Shown piece by piece: positions 17,430 to 24,859 of a DNA stretch of 64,000 nt; the first letter of the stretch is position 1; every line of letters begins with the position of its first letter. Position numbers and translations under genes: made by a program. Origin of the DNA: Curtobacterium guangdongense (lineage in GTDB: Bacteria; Actinomycetota; Actinomycetes; Actinomycetales; Microbacteriaceae); NCBI RefSeq assembly GCF_049341845.1, contig NZ_JBMPIT010000001.1:372001-436000 (forward strand), written 5' to 3'. The notes under the pieces are model-generated. The model was not told the DNA's origin. It saw nothing but the letters and a program-made list of their open reading frames with translations, and searched no databases.

Positions 17430-17843
17430 ATGGGGGAACGACTCGACGCGTGGGACGACCCCGGCGATGACCTGGTGCTCCGTCCCACGCAACCACAACG
17501 GAAGCCGGGCGCGATCGACCTCACCGTGACGATCGTTGCCCTCGCCGTGAGCTACCTCGCCGCCCCGGCCGCGTGGGGCGCCGTGGTCATCAGCCAGATG
17601 GCCTTCGACGCCTGTGCGATGCCGTCCCCGGGGTGTGACTACCGTGCCGGCAGCGCCGTGCTCGTCTGGCACCCGACCGTGACCGCGGTCGTCCTCGTCC
17701 TCGGGACCTGCTGGGCCGTCCTCCGCCGGGTCCGCGGGCGAGCAGCGTCACTCGTCGGGCTGGGCACGCTCGCCGGCGTGGTCGTCACGTTCCTCGCGGC
17801 CGAGGTCGCGACGCACATCGCGAGTGCGGGCCACCTCTTCTAG
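17430..17843 (+). CDS. Small membrane protein, three predicted helices
   Basis: A 137-residue hypothetical protein. An acidic N-terminal tail of about 35 residues is followed by hydrophobic segments at about 35-55, 75-95 and 105-125; two Cys lie in the loop between the first two (DACAMPSPGCDYR), where they could form an extracytoplasmic disulphide. ATG 17430 opens MGERLDAWDD. I do not recognise the family. Its last 96 bp overlap the 3' end of the converging HAD gene, and both frames look coding. Confidence 0.55.
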   Translation: MGERLDAWDDPGDDLVLRPTQPQRKPGAIDLTVTIVALAVSYLAAPAAWGAVVISQMAFDACAMPSPGCDYRAGSAVLVWHPTVTAVVLVLGTCWAVLRRVRGRAASLVGLGTLAGVVVTFLAAEVATHIASAGHLF

Positions 17844-18479
17844 GACGACGTCACGGAGGGCCACGGCGGGGACGACCAGCAGAGTCCGCATCCCGGCAGC
17901 ACGCGCGCCGGCGATGTCGTGCGCGGGGTTGTCCCCGACGAAGAGGCAGTCGGCCGGGTCCACGCCCAACTCGTCGGCCAGCGTCAGGAACGCCAGCTCG
18001 TCCGGCTTCTGGAAGCCGATGCGCTCGGACGTGCAGACGACGTCGAACGCGACGTCCAGGCCGGTCCGTGCCAGCTTGTCGCGCTGCTGCTCCTCCGACC
18101 CGTTGGTCAGGACGCCGAGCCCGAACCCCTGGGCCCGGAGCTCGTGCAGCAGCGGCAGCGCGTCGGGGAACGCCCGCCAAGACGCCCGGTACACGCGCAG
18201 GTAGTCCTCGAACAGCGCGTCCAGCCCGACCTCGTCGTCCGGAACGTCGATGCCGAACGGCGGCAGCACCGTTCGAAGACGCTCCCGTCGCTGCTCCTGG
18301 AAGCTGATCTCCCCCGAACGCCACCGCTCGAACTGCTCGTCCTCGGCAGCGAACCAGGCATCGAGTGCCGTCTCGGTGACGTCGAGCCCGAGCCCTCCGA
18401 GGAACGCAGCCGCGCCCGCACGCCCCGACCCACGATGGTCGAAGAGCGTCCCGTCCAGGTCGAACCCGACCGCTCGCAT
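17748..18479 (-). CDS. HAD-superfamily hydrolase
   Basis: A 243-residue HAD subfamily I phosphatase. Motif I is GFDLDGTLFDH at residues 4-14, motif II is in LGVLTNGSEEQQ, motif III at FQKPDELAF and motif IV at FVGDNPAHDIAGA. A helical cap lies between about 20 and 90. The ATG at 18479 places motif I at the usual distance from the N-terminus; the longer open frame upstream has no family similarity. The last 30 residues are Arg/Glu-rich, beyond the normal fold end, and are encoded across the gene overlap with the neighbour at 17430-17843. Confidence 0.85.
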   Translation of the reverse strand: MRAVGFDLDGTLFDHRGSGRAGAAAFLGGLGLDVTETALDAWFAAEDEQFERWRSGEISFQEQRRERLRTVLPPFGIDVPDDEVGLDALFEDYLRVYRASWRAFPDALPLLHELRAQGFGLGVLTNGSEEQQRDKLARTGLDVAFDVVCTSERIGFQKPDELAFLTLADELGVDPADCLFVGDNPAHDIAGARAAGMRTLLVVPAVALRDVVLEEVARTRDVRRDLGREERDDHAGERAQPDE

Positions 18480-18599
18480 CGTCCCCACCCCCACAGCGTA
18501 GGACCCGGATGGCGGAACGTTGCGCGCGATGCTCGATACCCCGCGTGACGCCGCAGATTGCGCACGAATCCGCCGGAGATGGGCAACTTTCCGTCCGTC

Positions 18600-18624
18600 G
18601 CTTTTCCCTAGGCTCAGGAAAAGC
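18600..18624. promoter_or_regulatory. Inverted repeat GCTTTTCC-N9-GGAAAAGC upstream of the DUF6421 gene
   Basis: Eight-bp perfect arms (18600-18607 and 18617-18624), unusually A/T-rich for this genome, 50 bp before the start codon. This is a candidate operator or promoter element. No neighbouring regulator gene obviously pairs with it. Confidence 0.4.
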
Positions 18625-18673
18625 ACGTTCAACGCCGCACCGCAGCGGCCGACCCGATGACGGGAGGTTCGAC

Positions 18674-20140
18674 ATGTCGCAATTCGTCCAGAGGTTCACG
18701 CAGGACGCCATCGTCGGTGAGCCCGAGGTCGTCGAGGACCGCCTGGACGTGCGCGAGGTCGCAGCACTTCCCGCGTGGCACCGCCTCAAGGACGCCGTCG
18801 TGTCGTTCCGATCCCTGCAGACGCAGGACGGCTCGATACCCGACCCGTCGGATCACCGCACCGCTTCCGGGTACCTGGCCACGATCCTCCCGGCCGTCGC
18901 CGAACTGGCACCGCACTTCCCGCACGATGCGGCGTACCTCGATGCATTGCAGCGCGACTTCGCGCGATGGGAACAGCAGGGATTCGGGGTCCCGGACTTC
19001 CTGGACTCGCTGAACGCATTCCAGCCGCAACAGCACCGGGTGGACGGGCTCGGCCACCTCGTCGTCTTCCCGATGGTCACGCAGAACGGCAGTTCCTCGC
19101 GGCTCGTCGAAGCCGTCCTCGTCGAGGTCATCTGGCCCGGGTTCATCGCGGACCTCGAAGCCGGCGCCTACGACAACGCGCTCTTCGTCGCACTCCGCTT
19201 CGTCGACTTCACCCCCGGGTACGACACGAACTCCGCGGTACTGTTCCCCGAGACCGTGGCGATGCGGGAGATCCCGGCGTTCACGTGGGGTGCGATCTTC
19301 CAGGACCGCGAAGCCGCACGCTACCGGCGGGTCGTCCGAGCCGCTGCGGACATCACCAAACTCGAACTGCCCGCCGAAGCAGCGGCGATGCTCGACGACC
19401 AAGAACTCACGGAGCGGGTCTTCGTGATGTGGGACATCATCCACGACCGTTCCCACATGCGCGGCGATCTGCCCTTCGACCCGTTCATGATCAAGCAGCG
19501 GATGCCGTTCTTCCTCTACTCGCTCGAAGAACTCCGGTGCGACCTGACTGCATTCCGGGAATCGGTCCGGCTCGACCGCGAATTGTCTGCTCGCACCGAC
19601 GAACTGTCCGACGCGGATCGCGCCATCCGCGACCATGCGCGACTCGTGCAGTACGCCGTCGTCTTCGACCGCATCTTCCGGTTCGCGATCACCGGCAGCC
19701 GCGTCCGGAACTACGACGGACTCGGCGGCCAGCTGCTCTTCGCGTGGATGCACCAGCACGACGTCCTGCACTGGACGGACACGCAGCTCACGATCGACTG
19801 GGACGAGGTGCCGGACGTGATCATCGCGCTCAGCGACCAGATCAACGAGCTGTACTGGCGCTCGATCGACCGGCCGAAGTCGGCGCACTGGCTCGCCGCC
19901 TACGAGATGCTGACCCGGACGCTCACGCCGCACCCGGCCTCCCGGTGGGCGCAGGGGCTGCCCGCCGAGACGCTCGCCGGGCCGCCGAAGGGCTACACCG
20001 ACGCGGTGCTCGACGACGAGTTCCCGCTGTCCATGTTCTACGAGGCGCTCAACAAGAAGATGGCAGCGGTCATCGCGTCGACGGCCGGCATCACCGGCGC
20101 TTCGTCCGTCACGCCCGCCGACGTCGCGGACGCAGCGTGA
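18674..20140 (+). CDS. DUF6421-type protein of unknown function
   Basis: A 488-residue soluble protein that I associate with DUF6421, a family found in actinobacteria without assigned function. GGGAGG lies 6-12 nt before ATG 18674. It is mainly helical, has no signal peptide, and holds His/Trp/Asp-rich stretches (MWDIIHDRSHMRGDLPFDPF near residue 260, FAWMHQHDVLHWTD near 360) that could bind a metal. It heads a three-gene, fully overlapping operon with an SDR and a threonine aldolase-like enzyme, so it probably takes part in the same, unknown pathway. Confidence 0.7.
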   Translation: MSQFVQRFTQDAIVGEPEVVEDRLDVREVAALPAWHRLKDAVVSFRSLQTQDGSIPDPSDHRTASGYLATILPAVAELAPHFPHDAAYLDALQRDFARWEQQGFGVPDFLDSLNAFQPQQHRVDGLGHLVVFPMVTQNGSSSRLVEAVLVEVIWPGFIADLEAGAYDNALFVALRFVDFTPGYDTNSAVLFPETVAMREIPAFTWGAIFQDREAARYRRVVRAAADITKLELPAEAAAMLDDQELTERVFVMWDIIHDRSHMRGDLPFDPFMIKQRMPFFLYSLEELRCDLTAFRESVRLDRELSARTDELSDADRAIRDHARLVQYAVVFDRIFRFAITGSRVRNYDGLGGQLLFAWMHQHDVLHWTDTQLTIDWDEVPDVIIALSDQINELYWRSIDRPKSAHWLAAYEMLTRTLTPHPASRWAQGLPAETLAGPPKGYTDAVLDDEFPLSMFYEALNKKMAAVIASTAGITGASSVTPADVADAA

Positions 20141-20814
20141 GCGCTGGGCCCGTGGCCAGCCGCGTGGTGCTGATCGCGGGAGCGACCAGCGCCAGCGGCG
20201 CGGCCGTCGCGCGCGCACTCACCGCCGCCGGTGCGACCGTCGTCGCCGTCGGCACCCGATCCGACGCACTGAAGGCACTGCGCGCGTCCGTCCCGGGCGT
20301 CACCACCTCCACGTGCGACCTCTCCGACCATGGTGCGGTCGTCTCGTTGGCCGCCGAGGTCCGTGATTCCGTCGGTCCCGTCGACGGCCTGGTCCACCTC
20401 GTCGGCGGCTGGCGCGGTGGCGGTGGCCTCGCGGGCCAGTCCGACGAGGACTGGGACTTCTTCGACCGGGGCTTCCGGACCCTGCGGAACACGACCAGGG
20501 TGTTCGACGACGACCTCGTCGCGTCACCGGCCGGACGGCTCGCGATCGTGTCGTCCACCGCGGTCGACTCCCCCATGGCCGGCGGCGCGAACTACGCCGC
20601 CGCCAAGGCCGCGGCCGACGCCTGGGTGCGTGCCGTGGCGCAGGGCTTCCGGAAGCGCGCGCCGCAGGCCGCAGCCGCGATCTTCGTCGTGCGCACACTC
20701 GACGGAGTCGAGGAACGGCTCGGCGACGAGGTCGTCCGGCTCTGGTCCGCCGCGCCCGCCGACGTGAACGGCGCCCGACTCCCCCTCTCCCCGCTCCCTA
20801 GGATGAACCAGTGA
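20137..20814 (+). CDS. Short-chain dehydrogenase/reductase of the DUF6421 operon
   Basis: A 225-residue SDR starting at GTG 20137, which overlaps the DUF6421 stop (GTGA). It has the cofactor motif IAGATSASGAAVA near residue 10 and an active-site NYAAAK (Tyr-x3-Lys) with an upstream Ser in IVSSTAVDS. The usual NNAG is replaced by HLVGGWRGG. The TGA overlaps the GTG of the threonine aldolase-like gene. Substrate unknown; the coupling suggests a beta-hydroxy amino acid or its keto form (inference). Confidence 0.8.
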   Translation: MSAGPVASRVVLIAGATSASGAAVARALTAAGATVVAVGTRSDALKALRASVPGVTTSTCDLSDHGAVVSLAAEVRDSVGPVDGLVHLVGGWRGGGGLAGQSDEDWDFFDRGFRTLRNTTRVFDDDLVASPAGRLAIVSSTAVDSPMAGGANYAAAKAAADAWVRAVAQGFRKRAPQAAAAIFVVRTLDGVEERLGDEVVRLWSAAPADVNGARLPLSPLPRMNQ

Positions 20815-21878
20815 CCCTCCAACTCCACGACCTGGACCTGCGGGGCTTCGCCTCCGACAACTACGCCGGCGTCCACCCCGAGATCCTCGACGCGATCGCC
20901 GCGGCCAACCAGGGCCACCAGATCGCCTACGGCGAGGACGTCTACACGGCGCGGCTGCAGGAGGTCATCACCGAGCACTTCGGCGCGCAGGCCCAGGCGT
21001 TCCCGGTGTTCAACGGCACCGGCGCCAACGTCGTCGGACTGCAGTCGATGCTGCCGCGGTGGGGCGCCGTCGTGTGCACCTCGACCGCGCACATCCACAC
21101 CGACGAAGCCGGAGCGCCGGAACGCGTCGGCGGCATGAAGCTCCTCACCGTCGATGCACCAGACGGCAAGCTCACGCCCGAGCTGATCGACCGCGAGGCA
21201 TGGGGCTGGGGCGACGAACACCGTGCCCAGCCGCTCGTCGTGTCGATCACCCAGACCACCGAGCTCGGCACCGCGTACACCGTCGAGGAGATCCGGGCGA
21301 TCGCGGACCACATCCACCCGCTCGGCATGACGCTGCACATGGACGGTGCCCGCATCTCGAACGCCGCGGCGACCCTCGGGCTCCCCCTCCGCGACTTCAC
21401 CACCGACGCCGGCGTCGACGTCCTGAGCTTCGGCGGCACGAAGAACGGGATGCTCTACGGCGAGGCGATCGTCGTGCTGAACCCCGCCGCGTCCGAGGGG
21501 CTGCAGTACCTCCGCAAGATGAACATGCAGCTCTCGTCGAAGATGCGGTTCGTGTCGGCGCAGCTCATCGCACTGTTGACCGACGACCTCTACCTCCGCT
21601 CGGCCTCGCACGCGAACGCCATGGCGCAGCGGCTCCGTGGTGCGCTCGAGGCGGGGATCGCCGACGGCAGCATCCAGGGCGTCGGGTTCAGCCAGGAGAC
21701 CCAGGCGAACGGGGTGTTCGCGACGCTGCCGGCGGGCGTGGCCGATCGGCTCCGCGAGCACTTCCGGTTCTACGACTGGGACGCCAGCCGGAACGAGGTG
21801 CGGTGGATGTGCTCGTTCGACACCTCGGAGCAGGACATCGACGCGTTCGTCGCGGCGCTCACGCGGGAGCTCGGCTGA
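20811..21878 (+). CDS. Low-specificity threonine aldolase-like PLP enzyme
   Basis: A 355-residue fold-type I PLP enzyme of the beta-eliminating lyase/threonine aldolase family. It has the N-terminal FASDNYAGVHPEI, the PLP lysine K211 in SFGGTKNGM, and LHMDGARISNAA holding the PLP-contacting Asp and Arg. Such enzymes cleave threonine or other beta-hydroxy amino acids to glycine and an aldehyde. The GTG 20811 overlaps the SDR stop, making a three-cistron unit. The real substrate may differ from threonine given the operon partners. Confidence 0.88.
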   Translation: MTLQLHDLDLRGFASDNYAGVHPEILDAIAAANQGHQIAYGEDVYTARLQEVITEHFGAQAQAFPVFNGTGANVVGLQSMLPRWGAVVCTSTAHIHTDEAGAPERVGGMKLLTVDAPDGKLTPELIDREAWGWGDEHRAQPLVVSITQTTELGTAYTVEEIRAIADHIHPLGMTLHMDGARISNAAATLGLPLRDFTTDAGVDVLSFGGTKNGMLYGEAIVVLNPAASEGLQYLRKMNMQLSSKMRFVSAQLIALLTDDLYLRSASHANAMAQRLRGALEAGIADGSIQGVGFSQETQANGVFATLPAGVADRLREHFRFYDWDASRNEVRWMCSFDTSEQDIDAFVAALTRELG

Positions 21879-21890
21879 CTGCGTCGCCGT

Positions 21891-22628
21891 TCAGTCCTGC
21901 GCCGTGGGCCGGATGATCACCTCGCCGACGTCGACACCCGCCGGCTGGGCGATCGCGTAGGCGACGGCAGCCGCCACGGCGTCGGCGGGCATGGCGATCG
22001 CGGCCATCCGGGCCGCGAGCGCAGCGCGCTGCTCGGGGTCGTCCGTCTTCGTGACACCCTCGGTGGCGGTGAAGCCGGGCGAGACGACCGTGACCCGCAG
22101 GTCGGGGCCGGCCTCTTGTCGGAGTGCTTCGCTGAGGACCCGCACGGCGGTCTTGGTCGCCGCGTACACACCCTGCGCCGGCACGATGCGGTGCGCCGAC
22201 GTCGATGCCGTGTGCACGAAGTGCCCGAACCCCTGCTCGCGGAACACCGGCAGCGCGGCGGCGATCCCGTTGAGGACCCCGACCAGGTTGACGTCGACCA
22301 TCTGCTGCCAGCCGTCGACGTCGAGGGCATCGAACGGCGAGACCGCCATGCTGCCCGCGTTCTGGTGGAGCACGTCCAGGCGACCGAATCGGGACCGGGC
22401 CGACGCGACCAACGCGTGCAGCGCCTCCCGGCTGCGGACGTCGGTCTCGACCGCGACCGCTTCGCCACCGGCCGCGGAGATCTGCTCGACGACGGACGCG
22501 AGCCGATCGACCCGGCGGGCGCCGAGCACGACCTTCGCGCCCGAGGCGGCGAGGCGGAGCGCTGTGGCCTCGCCGATACCGCTCGATGCTCCGGTGACGG
22601 CGACGACCTTGCCCTGGATCCCCTCCAT
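21891..22628 (-). CDS. Short-chain dehydrogenase/reductase controlled by a divergent TetR regulator
   Basis: A 245-residue classical SDR. It has TGASSGIGEATA (about residues 11-22), HQNAG in place of NNAG, catalytic Ser in TASTSA and YAATK (Tyr-x3-Lys) near residue 150. ATG 22628 follows GAAGGGA. The gene is divergent from a TetR-type regulator across a 64-bp region that contains a perfect 11-bp inverted repeat. The substrate is unknown; it resembles general NAD(P)-dependent oxidoreductases induced by xenobiotics. Confidence 0.88.
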   Translation of the reverse strand: MEGIQGKVVAVTGASSGIGEATALRLAASGAKVVLGARRVDRLASVVEQISAAGGEAVAVETDVRSREALHALVASARSRFGRLDVLHQNAGSMAVSPFDALDVDGWQQMVDVNLVGVLNGIAAALPVFREQGFGHFVHTASTSAHRIVPAQGVYAATKTAVRVLSEALRQEAGPDLRVTVVSPGFTATEGVTKTDDPEQRAALAARMAAIAMPADAVAAAVAYAIAQPAGVDVGEVIIRPTAQD

Positions 22629-22646
22629 GGTCTTCCCTTCGCTAGA

Positions 22647-22703
22647 GTGAAGCGGACGCTTGTCCGCTTCACCGAGGGAGGCTACCGGACACATGTCCGC
22701 TTC
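22647..22703. promoter_or_regulatory. TetR operator: 11-bp inverted repeat around GCTT, plus a half-site over the TetR start codon
   Basis: GTGAAGCGGAC (22647-22657) and GTCCGCTTCAC (22662-22672) are perfect complements. The half-site GTCCGCTTC recurs at 22695-22703, overlapping the ATG of the TetR gene. This layout fits autorepression and control of the divergent SDR gene. Confidence 0.7.
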
Positions 22704-23256
22704 GCAATCGGTCCGCCGCGCCGACGCTGAACGCAACCGCGCGCGTCTCGTCGACGTCGCGCGGGAAGCGCTGCGCGTCGACCCAGCGACGACCATGCAG
22801 TCGGTGGCACGACTCGCTGGCGTCGGTCAAGGAACCATCTACCGCCATTTCCCCAGCCGGGAGGCCCTGCTCGCCGAGGTCTACCGCGATGACTTCCAGG
22901 GCCTGGTCGCGTCCGCACGCGACTCGGCAGGATCGCCCGACCAGCGGACGGCACTCCGGTCCTGGCTCGACGAGCTCGCCGCATTCGGGTACCAGAAGCA
23001 CGCGCTGGCCGACGTCCTGGACGCGGCCACCCGTCGACAGCTGCACGACGAGCAGTACGACGAGATCGTCGACGCGATCGCCACCCTGCTCGACGCCGGA
23101 GTGCGCGCCGACGTCCTCCGTCCCGACGTGTCACCACCCGATCTGCTCGCACTCGTCGCGTTCCTCTGGCAGCTCGGGTCCTCGGCCGCCGACCGGGCAC
23201 CGCACCTGCTCGACCTCGTCGTGGACGGACTGCGCGCCGACCGCAACCCAACGTAG
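22693..23256 (+). CDS. TetR-family transcriptional regulator
   Basis: A 187-residue TetR protein. The ATG 22693 is preferred over an in-frame TTG at 22660 because GGGAGG lies 11 nt upstream and the TTG falls inside the palindromic operator. DNA-binding domain at about residues 10-60 (RARLVDVAREALR, MQSVARLAGVGQGTIYRHFPSREAL). The C-terminal half is helical with an SBT-type ligand domain. It is divergent from the SDR at 21891 and only 8 bp before the zinc-ribbon SDR gene, so it may control both. Confidence 0.88.
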   Translation: MSASQSVRRADAERNRARLVDVAREALRVDPATTMQSVARLAGVGQGTIYRHFPSREALLAEVYRDDFQGLVASARDSAGSPDQRTALRSWLDELAAFGYQKHALADVLDAATRRQLHDEQYDEIVDAIATLLDAGVRADVLRPDVSPPDLLALVAFLWQLGSSAADRAPHLLDLVVDGLRADRNPT

Positions 23257-23264
23257 AATCCCGT

Positions 23265-24731
23265 GTGATCTCCGAGCACCCCGAACCCAGCGGCATCCTC
23301 CCCGAGGACCTCGACGCCACCCTCCGGGTCCTCGACCAGATGACCGCGATCGAGGAGACGCACCCCGACTTCGTGCGGGTTCGTCAGGCCACGGCGAAGA
23401 TGTTCAAGGCCGTGAAGCGGGCCCACCGGCTCGAGAAGCGCGCGGTCATCGCGGAGGCCGACCGCCTGGTGATCGCTGCGACGGCCACCGGCGCCGCCGA
23501 CCGCATCGACGACGAGACCCGCGGCGTCCCGATCAGCGCCTCGACCAGTGCCTCCACCGCCGGCACCCTGCTGAAGTCCCGCCCGTGCTACATGTGCAAG
23601 CAGCACTACACGGTGGTCGACGCGTTCTACCACCAGCTCTGCCCCTCGTGCGCCGCCATGAGCCACGCCAAGCGCGACGCCAGGACCGACCTGACCGGCA
23701 AGCGCGCGCTGCTCACCGGCGGACGCGCGAAGATCGGCATGTACATCGCGCTCCGTCTCCTGCGAGACGGGGCACACACCACCATCACGACGCGGTTCCC
23801 CCGCGATGCGGTGCGCCGGTTCTCGAGCCTCCCCGACTCCGCCGAGTGGATCTCGCGCCTCAAGGTCGTCGGCATCGATCTGCGCGACCCCGCCCAGGTC
23901 ATCGGCCTCGCCGAGGACGTCGCCGCGGCTGGGCCCCTCGACATCCTGATCAACAACGCCACACAGACCGTGCGCCGGTCGACCGGCGCGTACCAGCCCC
24001 TCGTCGACGCCGAACTCGCGCCGCTCCCTGACGGGCCCCTCCCCGAGCTCGTGACGTTCGGGCACACGAACGACCAGCACCCGCAGGCGCTCGCCCGCTC
24101 CGTCACGGCGCACCCGATCCTCGCGGCCGCTGCTGCTCGCGCCGACGAACTCACCGAGCAGGCCATGGCCCCTGGCTCGAGCTCGCTCGAACGGCTCGCC
24201 ATGGGCACCGCGATCGACGCCGGCGGCCTCGTGCCCGACCTGCACGACGTGAACTCCTGGACGCAGCACGTCAACGAGGTCGACCCGCTCGAGATGCTCG
24301 AGGTCCAGCTGGCCAACACCACGGCGCCGTTCATCCTGATCTCCAAGCTCCGCCCGTCCATGGCGGCGAGCGGGGCGCACCGCACCTACGTCGTCAACGT
24401 CAGCGCCATGGAAGGGGTGTTCGGCCGCGCCTACAAGGGCCCCGGGCACCCGCACACGAACATGGCGAAGGCCGCCGTGAACATGCTGACGCGTACGAGT
24501 GCCCAGGAGATGTTCGAGACCGACGGCATCCTGATGACGAGCGTCGACACCGGGTGGATCACCGACGAGCGACCGCACCCGACGAAGGTCCGGCTGGCAG
24601 AAGAGGGCTTCCACGCGCCACTCGACCTCGTCGACGGGGCTGCCCGTGTCTACGACCCGATCGTCCGCGGCGAGGCGGGCGACGACGTGTTCGGCGTCTT
24701 CTTGAAGGACTACAAGCCCAGCTCCTGGTGA
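23265..24731 (+). CDS. SDR-family oxidoreductase with N-terminal helical and zinc-ribbon-like extension
   Basis: A 488-residue protein starting at GTG 23265. Residues 1-100 are helical and charged. Residues about 106-126 hold two CxxC pairs (CYMC and CPSC, 17 residues apart), a plausible zinc ribbon. The Rossmann SDR domain starts near residue 145 (LLTGGRAKIGMYIA), with INNATQT, a Ser in VNVSAMEG, and a Tyr in the GRAYKGPGHPHTNMAK region followed by Lys. Substrate and partner are unknown. It follows the TetR gene by 8 bp, probably in one transcript. Confidence 0.8.
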   Translation: MISEHPEPSGILPEDLDATLRVLDQMTAIEETHPDFVRVRQATAKMFKAVKRAHRLEKRAVIAEADRLVIAATATGAADRIDDETRGVPISASTSASTAGTLLKSRPCYMCKQHYTVVDAFYHQLCPSCAAMSHAKRDARTDLTGKRALLTGGRAKIGMYIALRLLRDGAHTTITTRFPRDAVRRFSSLPDSAEWISRLKVVGIDLRDPAQVIGLAEDVAAAGPLDILINNATQTVRRSTGAYQPLVDAELAPLPDGPLPELVTFGHTNDQHPQALARSVTAHPILAAAAARADELTEQAMAPGSSSLERLAMGTAIDAGGLVPDLHDVNSWTQHVNEVDPLEMLEVQLANTTAPFILISKLRPSMAASGAHRTYVVNVSAMEGVFGRAYKGPGHPHTNMAKAAVNMLTRTSAQEMFETDGILMTSVDTGWITDERPHPTKVRLAEEGFHAPLDLVDGAARVYDPIVRGEAGDDVFGVFLKDYKPSSW

Positions 24732-24859
24732 GCTGGCGCACGCCGCGCACGGCCGCCCACCCTCGGTCGTGACGTCGACGCCGATCGACTGCACACGACT
24801 TACCAAGACCACAGCCGTGGCTCATGGTCGGCCGATGACGGTCGCTGACGATCGTCGTC

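Noticed and set aside
22660..22692. TTG start for the TetR gene at 22660
   Set aside because: The codon lies inside the palindromic operator and has no ribosome binding site; ATG 22693 has GGGAGG upstream.
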